Shown here one piece after another: positions 5,679 through 13,331 of a stretch of 20,931 nucleotides of DNA (the first letter of the stretch is position 1; every line of letters starts with the position of its first letter). A program made the position numbers and the translations under genes. The notes under the pieces were generated by a model, which worked only from the letters and a program-made list of their open reading frames with translations, did not search any database and was not told the origin of the DNA. The DNA is from Lachnospiraceae bacterium UBA7729 (GTDB taxonomy: Bacteria > Bacillota > Clostridia > Lachnospirales > Lachnospiraceae), in contig DLFD01000004.1 in the NCBI GenBank assembly GCA_002482005.1, forward strand, positions 1-20,931, in the 5' to 3' direction.

Positions 5679-6866
5679 TTACAGGCGCATCTTCCGGATC
5701 AGACAGGCGATCAGACAGCTGAACTTCTCTTCCTCGCTGCCGAGAGGCCTTCCGAGGAGCTTTCGGATGTGGTTCATCCGGTAGCTGATCGTGTTCCGGT
5801 GGATGAACATGACCTGGGCGACCTGCCGGATACTCCCGTCGTAGAGCAGGTAGTTCTCCAGGGTTTTGACATAGTCGGAATGATGCTCCTCATCGTAGTC
5901 GATCAGGGGCTGCAGATACTCTTTTTCAAACTCAGTCAGGAGCTGGCGGTCGGAGACCGAGTAGAGGAGACGGTAGATCCCCATCTTGTCAAAAAGGACC
6001 AGTCCCTGGCAGGAGTCTTTGCCGGGCTGCGAAGGATCCCTCATCGCTTCCGCCATCTGTGCGGCTGCCTTTGCTCTGCTGTAGGAGATGTGAAGGTTCC
6101 GGATGCCAAAGATCCGGCTTCCCACTCCGATCACAAAGTGCTGATCGGGGAGTCTTTTTCCGATATTCGTCCGGAATTCATGGATGATATCTCTCGCCTG
6201 CTCCTCTTTCACCGCATTCATGATGACGACGAAGTGGGAGTCATAATAAAAGAAATGTCCGTTGTGGGTCAGATTGGTCAGCGCGAGCTGAAGCCGGTAG
6301 GATATCCGCTTACGCTCCACCGTGTCCATCTCCGCCAGGTCAGGGCGATGCAGGACGACCACCTGAAAGCTTCCCTTCACATCAAAATGCGGCAGCAGCG
6401 CTTTCACGTATCGCTCATACTGGTCCGGCGACTCGATCGCCTCTATGAAGGCGCCTGAGATCTGTTCATCTGTAGAACCCTGAAGGAAGATCCGGATACT
6501 CAGATCCTTGATCATCTCCGCGATCTCAACGTCCCAGGGAACGGTCAGGAGCGGGAGCGAATTCTCATCGGCGTAGCGGATGATGCTCTCCGGGATCGTC
6601 TTTACATAGTAGCCGGTATTGATGATCAGTCCGCTGGCCTGCTGCCGGACCAGCTCCTCTGTAAGCCGCTTCAGTTTCTCTTCGGTCTGAAAGCCCAAAC
6701 CGGTCGTCACCGCGAGCTCCTTGCCGGAGAAACGCTGCACGATCGTCAGATCCTCCAGCATGAGGATCCAGCTGATCGAGTTCGACCAGCCTTTTTTTCC
6801 TGCGATCAGCTTCATGCGGTAGCGGGCCTTGGATACAAGAAGCATGTCTTCTACCGTGAACCCCAT
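5679..6866 (-). CDS. PucR/CdaR-family transcriptional regulator
   Basis: This 395-aa cytoplasmic regulator has three regions. The N-terminal PucR-type sensor (about 1-125, MGFTVEDMLLVSKARYRM and LAVTTGLGF) is followed by a middle domain resembling the degenerate GGDEF-like part of CdaR proteins (about 150-290). The C-terminal helix-turn-helix (YDGSIRQVAQVMFIHRNTIS, then YRMNHIRKLLG) is the HTH_30 signature. Relatives control purine catabolism, sugar diacid use or amino acid metabolism. The ligand here is unknown because no catabolic operon is adjacent. AAAGGGGAT precedes the ATG. It is divergent from a 58-codon gene across a 214-bp region with an inverted repeat, so that small gene, or pucR itself, is the most obvious candidate target. 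Confidence 0.9.
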   Translation of the reverse strand: MGFTVEDMLLVSKARYRMKLIAGKKGWSNSISWILMLEDLTIVQRFSGKELAVTTGLGFQTEEKLKRLTEELVRQQASGLIINTGYYVKTIPESIIRYADENSLPLLTVPWDVEIAEMIKDLSIRIFLQGSTDEQISGAFIEAIESPDQYERYVKALLPHFDVKGSFQVVVLHRPDLAEMDTVERKRISYRLQLALTNLTHNGHFFYYDSHFVVIMNAVKEEQARDIIHEFRTNIGKRLPDQHFVIGVGSRIFGIRNLHISYSRAKAAAQMAEAMRDPSQPGKDSCQGLVLFDKMGIYRLLYSVSDRQLLTEFEKEYLQPLIDYDEEHHSDYVKTLENYLLYDGSIRQVAQVMFIHRNTISYRMNHIRKLLGRPLGSEEEKFSCLIACLIRKMRL

Positions 6867-6950
6867 ATCTTATCCCCTTTCTCCAGAATACCGGCCGTGA
6901 TCTTCGGCTGGAGAGGCATATTCCTGCTGTATCTGTATTGTAACCCCTGT

Positions 6951-6967
6951 TTGTGCTGATGGCACAA
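6951..6967. promoter_or_regulatory. Inverted repeat in the divergent pucR/small-gene region, candidate operator
   Basis: TTGTGC-TGATG-GCACAA has 6-bp arms and a 5-bp spacer. It lies 9 bp upstream (on the minus strand) of TACAAT (6942-6937), a likely -10 box of the pucR gene, and 32 bp upstream of the -35 of the small gene. The position suits autoregulation or control of both genes. Confidence 0.45.
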
Positions 6968-6998
6968 GAAAGGCCGTTATTTTTACAACAAGAGCACG

Positions 6999-7026
6999 TT
7001 GATGATGTTTCAATAAGTGGTACTAT
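6999..7026 (+). promoter_or_regulatory. Probable promoter of the 58-codon gene
   Basis: TTGATG (6999-7004) and TACTAT (7021-7026) are separated by 16 bp, 55 bp upstream of the ATG. The fit is moderate. Confidence 0.45.
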
Positions 7027-7080
7027 TGTTAGTGCAAAGGGGAGATCACAAAAACAAGAATACGAAGGAGGCTGTTTTAT

Positions 7081-7257
7081 ATGACGATCTTTACACCTTA
7101 TATGAATGCAGACCTTTATCAGCATACACCGGAATGGCAGAAGATTGAACGCTATGATTACTGCAGCCAGGTAATTCCTGAAAAGAAGACCAGCAGTGTC
7201 TTCAGCAGAATGAAGACCTGGTTCCATAAGGAAGAGAAGGGTAGCAAAGCTGCATAA
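7081..7257 (+). CDS. Small protein of unknown function, 58 aa
   Basis: The ATG at 7081 follows a strong ribosome binding site (GAAGGAGG, 9 bases upstream), giving MTIFTPYMNADLYQHTPEWQ to the C-terminal EEKGSKAA. The protein is soluble, with an aromatic and acidic N-terminal half and a basic, amphipathic C-terminal part (about 40-58, SVFSRMKTWFHKEEKGSK) that could form a helix. There is no signal peptide or clear membrane segment, and no family was recognised. It has its own probable promoter and a perfect terminator, so it looks like a single-gene transcript. It is divergent from the PucR regulator, which may control it. Codon use is like that of its neighbours. Short length is the main reason for doubt. 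Confidence 0.7.
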   Translation: MTIFTPYMNADLYQHTPEWQKIERYDYCSQVIPEKKTSSVFSRMKTWFHKEEKGSKAA

Positions 7258-7346
7258 GGGATAGGCACCTGAGCCTTGCACAGAGAACTGTGGGAAACCA
7301 GGTCTGTGCGGAAATACTGCGAAAAACTGCATATGGAAGCATATGG

Positions 7347-7380
7347 AAAGGTCCCCGGCCGATCGGCCGGGGACCTTTTT
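7347..7380 (+). terminator. Perfect 32-bp palindromic terminator after the 58-codon gene
   Basis: AAAGGTCCCCGGCCGA is followed by its exact reverse complement (7347-7378) and the T-run continues to 7380. On the plus strand it ends the small gene. On the minus strand the T-run is only three bases, so it would be a weaker stop for the secreted-protein gene read from the other side. Confidence 0.88.
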
Positions 7381-7466
7381 GCAGCAACAGGGTCTCGGCG
7401 GCCATCGTGCCTGCACGAATGGACACCAGAGACCTTCAGGAATACAAAGCGGGGATCCTCGGTATC

Positions 7467-7487
7467 TGTGATGCCGAGTTGGTTGAC
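7467..7487. repeat. Second copy of the 21-bp sequence at window positions 1-21
   Basis: Positions 1-21 and 7467-7487 are identical. The copy here lies in the 112-bp region between the palindromic terminator and the stop codon of the secreted-protein gene. CTCGG (7458-7462) and CCGAG (7474-7478) could pair around it. The region 7381-7492 otherwise shows no recognisable gene. Confidence 0.7.
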
Positions 7488-7492
7488 GGGAC

Positions 7493-8395
7493 TTATCGGA
7501 TAGTTACGTCGATCGTTGCCCTGTTTCCGCTGGCTGATGCAAGGTAGAAGTTCATATAGAGCCTTTCACCTTTCTTAAGCCGGATAGTGGCTGTTCTTGA
7601 CGGAAGATTTGTGTAAGTCTCTATGGTTGGATGGCCCCCCAGAGAATAGGAATAATTGGTGCACACATACATGGAAGAGGACTTGCCGCCCTTGGTGGCT
7701 GCATCCTTTCTTACAAAATATCCATAGCCGTCGACCCCCCAGAACCCGATAAATCCGTTGGCGATCTGGTTGCTGGCCGAGAGAACTTTCACGTTCGAGA
7801 AGTTGATCTTATAGGTTCCGGAAGCCGGAGCCGTGAAGACGATGAATGAGTATCTGGTGCCTGAGTTCGACGGGAACTCGATGGCAGTCTTGCCTTTTCC
7901 GATGGCCTTTGCCTTTGCGTACACTGGTTTCAGAGAATCCATACTGACCCCATTGAGGCGGATCGATGAAGGAGATGTCTTTTTGACAGTCCACAGACGG
8001 AAGGTCTTGCCTGGAACGACGATCTTTGCCTTTCTGATCGTCCTTTTGTTCGTTGATGAGATCTTTGTGAACCTGGCAGTTCCGGCTTTGAGATCTACTC
8101 TGCAGGTCCCGATATAGGAGTAGCCTTTGCCGTAGCGTACCTGAGGATAATAGTAGACGTATCTTCCGGACTTCTTCGGCTTTTTATTGCCGACGACTCT
8201 GATATAACGGTTGCGCTTTCCTTTATAGCTGCGCAGCTTCTTCTGAAGCGTTCTGCGGGCATAGGCCTCGGACTTTACGGAGGCAGCTTCTGCCTGGATA
8301 ACGGTCTGAGGCGCAGCGGATACAGCGAATGCCAGCACTGCCATGATCAGGAAAGTTCTCAGAACATGTACGGGTGATAACAGTTTGCTTTTCAT
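7493..8395 (-). CDS. Secreted protein of unknown function, 300 aa
   Basis: The N-terminus is a clear signal peptide: basic MKSK, a hydrophobic stretch at about 13-30 and an Ala-rich cleavage region (VIQAEAA, near residue 38). The mature protein starts with a very basic segment (RRTLQKKLRSYKGKRNRYIR and KKPKKSGRYVYYYPQV), which may bind an acidic polymer. The C-terminal half looks beta-rich, with alternating residues in GTRYSFIVFTAPASGTYKIN and LPSRTATIRLKKGERLYMNF, resembling bacterial beta-sandwich (pre-peptidase C-terminal-like or carbohydrate-binding) modules. No catalytic motif was recognised and there is no LPXTG anchor. GGAAGGGAG precedes the ATG. It is followed by 112 bp without a gene and then the palindromic terminator of the opposite gene. 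Surface or extracellular function is likely; the role is unknown. Confidence 0.75.
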   Translation of the reverse strand: MKSKLLSPVHVLRTFLIMAVLAFAVSAAPQTVIQAEAASVKSEAYARRTLQKKLRSYKGKRNRYIRVVGNKKPKKSGRYVYYYPQVRYGKGYSYIGTCRVDLKAGTARFTKISSTNKRTIRKAKIVVPGKTFRLWTVKKTSPSSIRLNGVSMDSLKPVYAKAKAIGKGKTAIEFPSNSGTRYSFIVFTAPASGTYKINFSNVKVLSASNQIANGFIGFWGVDGYGYFVRKDAATKGGKSSSMYVCTNYSYSLGGHPTIETYTNLPSRTATIRLKKGERLYMNFYLASASGNRATIDVTIR

Positions 8396-8501
8396 ATGGA
8401 TTCTCCCTTCCGAAAACGATTAAGTGCTGCTTTTAGTATACGATACCTCTGGAAAAAAGAAAGAAAAAAGTGTGTAAATCTTTTTGGGGCGGCAGCGCGT
8501 C

Positions 8502-9146
8502 TCAGTGTTTCAGCAGAGTATATCCGAATCCGTTGCAGATCGCATCGACCGGTTTTTTGTGCTCGCAGAGGCTGCAGTGTTCTGCGCTCTCCGCACGGTA
8601 ATCCGGAATGTCCTGCTGGCTGAAGATCGAGTAGATCGGAAGTCCCGCGATGCTGGTCGCAAGCGAGAAGAGTGCGGACACTCCGGTGATCGTTGCACCG
8701 TAGTAGCGGAGCGATTCGATGGCCTGGGCGGCATTGGACCCCGTCGTGATCGCAGAGAAGAGGAGAAGAACATTCTTCTCCTTGATCCACGGAAGCAGGC
8801 TTTCACGGAAGATCAGCTGGCCTTCTGCGGAATGTTCCGGCGGGATGACGTAGATGGACTTGTGAGCGTTCTTGCAGAGGACGCCTGTCTGGACAAGCTC
8901 GTCTGCAAGATAGCCGCCCAGGATCTCTGTGCCCTCGAGCGCGACGATCGTGTCGACCGGTGTCGTGAAGTAGTGGACGCTGGACAGGGCTTTCGCCGCA
9001 GCATGTGCTTCCGCTGCACGGAACTTCAGAGGCGACAGGTCGAGGTAGTAGTTGACATGTGCATGGGGCGTTACAAAGTGGCCCGGCACGGCTCTGAGAA
9101 TAACATCCGGATATTGTCTGGACTGGATCTTGACGTAATTCTGCAT
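8502..9146 (-). CDS. Phosphoribosyltransferase-like protein with a non-canonical PRPP loop
   Basis: The 214-aa protein has the layout of a type I phosphoribosyltransferase related to orotate phosphoribosyltransferase: DTIVALEGTEILGGYLADEL (65-84) matches the strand and helix that hold substrate. NVLLLFSAITTGSNAAQAI (125-143) matches the PRPP-binding loop. In active enzymes this loop carries two acidic residues before xxTTG; here they are Phe130 and Ser131, while TTG (134-136) is kept. The C-terminus has a CxxC pair (Cys191, Cys194) in HCSLCEHKKPVDAI. It may be an inactive or regulatory PRPP-binding protein, or an enzyme with altered metal use. The ATG at 9146 is supported by GAGGAGG seven bases upstream, and TATACT (9203-9198) is a probable -10 box. 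No pyrimidine genes are nearby. Confidence 0.72.
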   Translation of the reverse strand: MQNYVKIQSRQYPDVILRAVPGHFVTPHAHVNYYLDLSPLKFRAAEAHAAAKALSSVHYFTTPVDTIVALEGTEILGGYLADELVQTGVLCKNAHKSIYVIPPEHSAEGQLIFRESLLPWIKEKNVLLLFSAITTGSNAAQAIESLRYYGATITGVSALFSLATSIAGLPIYSIFSQQDIPDYRAESAEHCSLCEHKKPVDAICNGFGYTLLKH

Positions 9147-9315
9147 ACAAGTACCTCCTCGTTTTTCTGTGGATCGATTTCTCTGAGAGATGAATCCAGT
9201 ATAACATATTCAAACAAGAACGAGAAAAATATTTGGCAGAATTGTGCAATATGCAAGGAATCCGATGAAAATTTTCTGCAGTTTGACGATTGAGCAATAT
9301 CTCGGCCGGTAAGGT

Positions 9316-10110
9316 TCAGTCCTGCAGGATGCGCATGGCAGGGGACTCTACGCCGGCCGCGGTCATGGCGCCGGTCACCTTCTGCAGGAGATCATAGTAG
9401 AGGTCCCAGTAATCTTCATTCCGGCACCATGCCCTTACGGAGAAGGTCAGAGCATTCTCCGTGCCGCCGGTAAGCCTTGCGAAAGGCTCCGGGGTCTCCA
9501 TGACCTTAGGGTCCTTCTTCAGGATATCCAGCATCAGGCTCTGGACCTTCTCCACGTCCTCCCCGCGTGCACAGGAGAATTCCAGATCCACGCGCCGGTC
9601 TGTCTCACTGGAGTAGTTGGTGATGTTGGCGTTCATGAGGGCACCGTTCGGGATCATGATCCGTTTATTGTCGACCGTGACCAGAGTCGTGTAGAAGATG
9701 GCGATACTCTTCACGGTGCCCTCCTCCCCTCCGGCGGATACATAGTCGCCGACCGAGAAAGGCCGGAAGAACATGAGCATGAGCCCTCCGCAGAAGTTGC
9801 TGAGGGCTCCCTGCAGAGACAGGCCGATCGCGACGCCTGCGCTTCCGACGACTGCTACGACGGATGCCATCGGCACTCCGAGGATATTGATGACCGTCAG
9901 GATCAGCAGGATATTGAGCGATATCCTGATGAAATTCCCTGTAAATGATGCAACGGTTGGTTCCATCTTCCTCAGCACGTCTTTCTTTTGCAGAAATGCG
10001 ACCAGCTTCCCTATGATGAACCGCCCGATGAAGAAGACAACGGCTGCCAGGACGATCCGGATCCCGGCGGACGTACATGTATCGATCAGTTTGTTCAGTG
10101 TTTCCTGCAT
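9316..10110 (-). CDS. mscS: Small-conductance mechanosensitive channel, MscS family
   Basis: This inner-membrane channel opens under membrane tension and lets solutes out on hypo-osmotic shock. The protein has 264 aa, close to the 286 of E. coli MscS. Predicted membrane segments are at about 17-38, 60-80 and 84-116. The third contains the family's Gly/Ala-rich pore helix (GSAGVAIGLSLQGALSNFCG), followed by FFRPFSVGDYV, the start of the cytoplasmic beta domain. EEGTVKSIAIFYTTLVTVDN and IPNGALMNANITNYS are also typical of the family. The C-terminal cage domain ends at 264. GAGAGG lies about 10 bases before the ATG. It is divergent from the aldose epimerase gene across 169 bp, in which TATA-rich sequence near 10140 may hold promoters. 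Confidence 0.95.
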   Translation of the reverse strand: MQETLNKLIDTCTSAGIRIVLAAVVFFIGRFIIGKLVAFLQKKDVLRKMEPTVASFTGNFIRISLNILLILTVINILGVPMASVVAVVGSAGVAIGLSLQGALSNFCGGLMLMFFRPFSVGDYVSAGGEEGTVKSIAIFYTTLVTVDNKRIMIPNGALMNANITNYSSETDRRVDLEFSCARGEDVEKVQSLMLDILKKDPKVMETPEPFARLTGGTENALTFSVRAWCRNEDYWDLYYDLLQKVTGAMTAAGVESPAMRILQD

Positions 10111-10279
10111 AATTGTGAGCCTCTCTTTCCTTTCTTCATATATAATGAGTACATACGGGCTGCGGGTGATGCTTTCGGAAGAGCCGTGTGCGGCATTGCC
10201 GGCGCAGCTATATCAGTCATTGTAATACGAAGGAAAGCGGTTCACTACGGGATCCTTATCCGGAAGGAGAAAAATCAAT

Positions 10280-11155
10280 ATGAATTACGAGATCACAAGC
10301 GACAGCGGACTGATGGTCTCTGCGTCGGACCATGGCGCAGAGCTTCAGAGCATCCGGTTTCATGATACCGAATACCTCTGGCAGGGAGATTCGAAGTACT
10401 GGAAGGGCAGATCCCCCATCCTCTTCCCATACGTCGGAAGATTCTTCGAGGGAAAGTACCGCCTGGGTGAACAGGTCTGCGACCTGAAGATCCACGGATT
10501 TGCCTCTGTCAGCGATTTTGATGCGGAGAAGACAGGAGAAGACAGTGTCACACTGACCCTGAAGGACAGTGAGGAGACGAGAAAACATTACCCGTTCCGC
10601 TTTGTCTTCAAGGTCATCTATACAGTCTCCGGGCAGACGCTGTCTATCCGTTTCCATGTGGAGAACAGGTCGGATGAGACCATGCCGTTCGGATTCGGCG
10701 GGCATCCGGCGTTCAACGTCCCGCTGAAGGAGGGACTTGATTTCACGGATTATTATCTTGAGTTCGGAGACAGGTGCCAGCCGGACCGCGTGATCATGTC
10801 CGACTCTGTCCTGGTCACCGGCCGGGAAGAGCTCTATCCGCTCGAGGCCGGAAAGATCCTGCGCCTGCATCATGATCTCTTCGATCACGATGCGGTCGTC
10901 CTGCAGAACATGGCAGATACCGTCACCCTGAAGACCGAGAAGGACGGGCGGAGCGTCACGGTGAACTATCCGGACATGCGCTATATCGGCTTCTGGCACA
11001 GGAACCAGTCGGATGCGCCGTATGTGGCGATCGAGCCCTGGTATTCCCTCCCGTCCCGCCAGGACGTCGTGGAAGACCTTCGCTTCAAGAGAGATCTGGT
11101 GAGACTGAAGCCAGGAGAGACTTTTGAGTCCGGGTGGTCCGTCACGGTCCGCTGA
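10280..11155 (+). CDS. Aldose 1-epimerase family protein (LacX-like)
   Basis: The 291-aa cytoplasmic protein interconverts the alpha and beta anomers of an aldose or a related sugar. It belongs to the galactose-mutarotase superfamily, LacX-like branch. Conserved points are His72 in KIHGFA, His142 in GFGGHPAFNVP and Glu252 in VAIEPW, the likely general acid and base. GRSPILFPYVGRF (43-55) is another family signature. GGAAGGAG lies just ahead of the ATG. The gene starts a plus-strand series (epimerase, rsmA, hydrolase, DUF624 protein); its stop is 19 bp before the rsmA start. The sugar acted on is not indicated by the context. Confidence 0.92.
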   Translation: MNYEITSDSGLMVSASDHGAELQSIRFHDTEYLWQGDSKYWKGRSPILFPYVGRFFEGKYRLGEQVCDLKIHGFASVSDFDAEKTGEDSVTLTLKDSEETRKHYPFRFVFKVIYTVSGQTLSIRFHVENRSDETMPFGFGGHPAFNVPLKEGLDFTDYYLEFGDRCQPDRVIMSDSVLVTGREELYPLEAGKILRLHHDLFDHDAVVLQNMADTVTLKTEKDGRSVTVNYPDMRYIGFWHRNQSDAPYVAIEPWYSLPSRQDVVEDLRFKRDLVRLKPGETFESGWSVTVR

Positions 11156-11174
11156 ACTGTGGTATGATGTTCCC

Positions 11175-12164
11175 ATGAATGCAAACTCTACTTATAAGAA
11201 AACTTCAGATACCGTACGGAAGTACGGATTCAATTTCCGTAAGCGTTTCGGGCAGAATTTCCTGACCGACGACTCCGTGCTGGAGAAGATCGTCGAGGCG
11301 TCCGGGGTCACGAAGGATGATCTGGTCATCGAGATCGGCCCCGGGATCGGAACTCTGACCCAGTACCTCTGCCAGGCGGCAGGCCAGGTTGCCGCGGTCG
11401 AGATCGACCGGGACCTGGTGAAGATCCTGAAGGACACCCTCAGAGAATACGATAACGTCCGGGTCATCGAAGGAGACGTGCTGAAGGTGGACCTCTGTGC
11501 CGTAGCCAGGGAGTATGGGATAAGCCTGCAGGAAGAAGACGGGACTGTCCAGAAGACCCCGGAACTGCCGGGGACCGGGGACGGGAGTGTCCAGAAGACC
11601 CCGGAACTGCCGGGGACCGGGGACGGATCCCGGTATAATGGCGCTCCGCAAAGGAGTCTGAAGGTCGTCGCGAACCTTCCATATTACATCACGACCCCGA
11701 TCCTGATGGGGCTGTTCGAGCAGCATGTTCCGGCGGACCGGATCACGGTCATGGTACAGAAGGAGGTCGCCGAGCGGATGACTGCGTCCTGCGGAAGCCG
11801 CGACTACGGCTCCCTTTCGCTGGCTGTGCAGTATTATTCCAGGCCGAAGATCGAGGTCATCGTCCCGGCATCGAGCTTTCTGCCGAGCCCGAAAGTGGAC
11901 AGCGCGGTCGTTTCCCTTGACGTCTATCGGGAGAAGCCTGTCCAGGTGAAAGATGAGCCTCTCCTGAAGTCTGTGGTCAGGGCTGCGTTCGGGCAGCGCC
12001 GCAAGACTCTGGCGAATTCCCTGGGCAATGCGCCTTCAGTCCCGGCGTCCCGCGGGCAGGCCGCTGCGGCGCTGGAGAAGATGGGGCTTTCCGCTTCCGT
12101 GAGAGGCGAGAAGCTGACGCTGCAGCAGTTCGCGGAGCTGACGGACCTGCTGGGCAGGCTGTGA
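11175..12164 (+). CDS. rsmA: 16S rRNA (adenine(1518)-N(6)/adenine(1519)-N(6))-dimethyltransferase
   Basis: RsmA (KsgA) uses S-adenosylmethionine to dimethylate two adjacent adenines near the 3' end of 16S rRNA, a late step of 30S assembly. Motifs seen are FGQNFLTD (26-32), the SAM-binding EIGPGIGTLT (53-62), GDVLKVD and the catalytic NLPYYIT (167-173). The C-terminus has the usual FGQRRKTLANSL. The protein is 329 aa instead of the usual 260-295, because a direct repeat of 14 residues (VQKTPELPGTGDGS, twice, about 125-152) is inserted in frame between GDVLK and NLPY. The ATG at 11175 is used since it precedes the conserved N-terminus. There is no clear Shine-Dalgarno; TATGAT (11163-11168) lies six bases before the ATG, so a leaderless transcript is possible, as is read-through from the epimerase gene. 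Confidence 0.95.
   Translation: MNANSTYKKTSDTVRKYGFNFRKRFGQNFLTDDSVLEKIVEASGVTKDDLVIEIGPGIGTLTQYLCQAAGQVAAVEIDRDLVKILKDTLREYDNVRVIEGDVLKVDLCAVAREYGISLQEEDGTVQKTPELPGTGDGSVQKTPELPGTGDGSRYNGAPQRSLKVVANLPYYITTPILMGLFEQHVPADRITVMVQKEVAERMTASCGSRDYGSLSLAVQYYSRPKIEVIVPASSFLPSPKVDSAVVSLDVYREKPVQVKDEPLLKSVVRAAFGQRRKTLANSLGNAPSVPASRGQAAAALEKMGLSASVRGEKLTLQQFAELTDLLGRL
11541..11624 (+). repeat. In-frame tandem 42-bp palindrome-rich repeat inside rsmA
   Basis: Two copies (11541-11582 and 11583-11624) differ at one base in 42. Each contains CCCCGG-AACTG-CCGGGG, a hairpin-forming core, and ends in GGGGACCGGGGAC. Each copy is exactly 14 codons, so the rsmA frame is kept. The insert falls in a variable loop of the methyltransferase. 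Confidence 0.88.
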
Positions 12165-12211
12165 ACAGAAAGCCTGTGCTTTGGGTATGACCTGGCAGGC
12201 GTGCGTGGCTG

Positions 12212-12229
12212 CTGCGGTCTGTACCGCAG
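12212..12229 (+). other. Short hairpin in the rsmA-hydrolase intergenic region
   Basis: CTGCGGT-CTGT-ACCGCAG forms a 7-bp stem with a 4-nt loop. It has no T-run, so it is not a typical terminator. The 121-bp gap (12165-12285) shows nothing else, apart from the ribosome binding site of the next gene near its end. Confidence 0.4.
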
Positions 12230-12285
12230 GAAGATCTCCTGGCAGGATGAATGATGAATAATGAAAGAAAACAGGAGGCAAACTT

Positions 12286-13305
12286 ATGTCTTCGAGAACA
12301 GAATTTTTCTATGATTCTGCGGACGGGATCACGAAGATCCGCGCGCTCAGATGGGTCCCCGATCAGGGGATCGAGCCTGTGGGGCTTCTCCAGATCGTCC
12401 ACGGGATGCAGGAATTCATAGACAGATATGATGCATATGCAGAGTTCATGACTCAGCATGGTTATATCGTCTTCGGCAATGACATGCTCGGCCATGGCGG
12501 CTCGATCCGGAACGGCGATGAGCGGTACTGGGGCTATTTCGGCCGGGGAATCTGCCCGGGCGACGGGACCGCGGGCGCTGCTTATTCCGGGACTCCGCTT
12601 CAGGATGCGAAGACAGGCGGCCACAGAATCCTGGTCTCAGACATCCGGACGCTGCAGAACATGATGATCGATCAGTATCCGGGGCTTCCCTGCTATATGC
12701 TTGGCCACAGCATGGGTTCCTTCCTCGCGAGAGAGTTTCTGTGCCTTCACGGCAGGAGCCTGCGGGCGGCGGTCATCTCCGGTACGGCCTATCATCCGGC
12801 TGCCGAGGCTGCGGTGGGCAGACTGATCGCGACATTCCTCGGACAGACAAAGGGCTGGTTTTACAGAAGCCCGCTTCTGAACAAGCTGTCCGTCGGCAAT
12901 CTCAACAAGGAATTTCAGCCGGAAAGGACTCCGGCCGACTGGCTGACACGCGATGAGAGCATCGTGGACAAGTATGTCGCAGACAGGCGCACCCAGTTCA
13001 GGTTCACCTGCAACGCCTACTATGCCCTCTTTGACTGCCTGGGTTATCTGACGAAGGCGGAGAACCTGAGACATATGCCGAAAGATCTGCCGGTCATGCT
13101 GATCGCCGGCGCACAGGATCCGGTGGGGAGTGACGGCGACGGACCGAAGCGTGTCCAGGCCCAGCTTCAGGGCATAGGGTGCAGTCATGTGGTGACGAAG
13201 ATCTATCCCCAGTGCCGCCATGAGGTCCTGAACGAACTGAACAAGGCTGAAGTCTGGGACGACGTACTGACATTTCTGAAGGCAGCCGGCAGAGAGGCAG
13301 AATAA
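12286..13305 (+). CDS. Alpha/beta hydrolase, serine aminopeptidase S33/monoacylglycerol lipase-like
   Basis: The 339-aa protein is a cytoplasmic alpha/beta hydrolase with a complete likely triad: Ser142 in MLGHSMGSF, Asp278 in GAQDPVG and His312 in CRHEVLNE. LLQIVHGMQEFIDRYDAYAE (34-53) and VFGNDMLGHGGSI are typical of the lysophospholipase/monoglyceride lipase (PldB, S33) group. The lid region (about 175-255) is long and has the WFYRSPLLNKLSVGNLNKEF segment common in Clostridia homologues. It probably hydrolyses an acyl ester, such as a monoacylglycerol or lysophospholipid, but the substrate is inferred from family only. AGGAGG precedes the ATG. It is 26 bp upstream of the DUF624 membrane protein gene, so the two are likely co-transcribed. 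Confidence 0.9.
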   Translation: MSSRTEFFYDSADGITKIRALRWVPDQGIEPVGLLQIVHGMQEFIDRYDAYAEFMTQHGYIVFGNDMLGHGGSIRNGDERYWGYFGRGICPGDGTAGAAYSGTPLQDAKTGGHRILVSDIRTLQNMMIDQYPGLPCYMLGHSMGSFLAREFLCLHGRSLRAAVISGTAYHPAAEAAVGRLIATFLGQTKGWFYRSPLLNKLSVGNLNKEFQPERTPADWLTRDESIVDKYVADRRTQFRFTCNAYYALFDCLGYLTKAENLRHMPKDLPVMLIAGAQDPVGSDGDGPKRVQAQLQGIGCSHVVTKIYPQCRHEVLNELNKAEVWDDVLTFLKAAGREAE

Positions 13306-13331
13306 AACAGATCAAAGGAGTTATTACTGTT

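Noticed and set aside
8484..9293. Plus-strand open frame of 269 codons over the phosphoribosyltransferase-like gene
   Set aside because: The minus strand has the perfect ribosome binding site, the promoter and family motifs; the plus frame has none.
10256..11176. Open frame of about 300 codons antisense to the aldose epimerase gene
   Set aside because: It mirrors the real gene and has no domain and no start signal.
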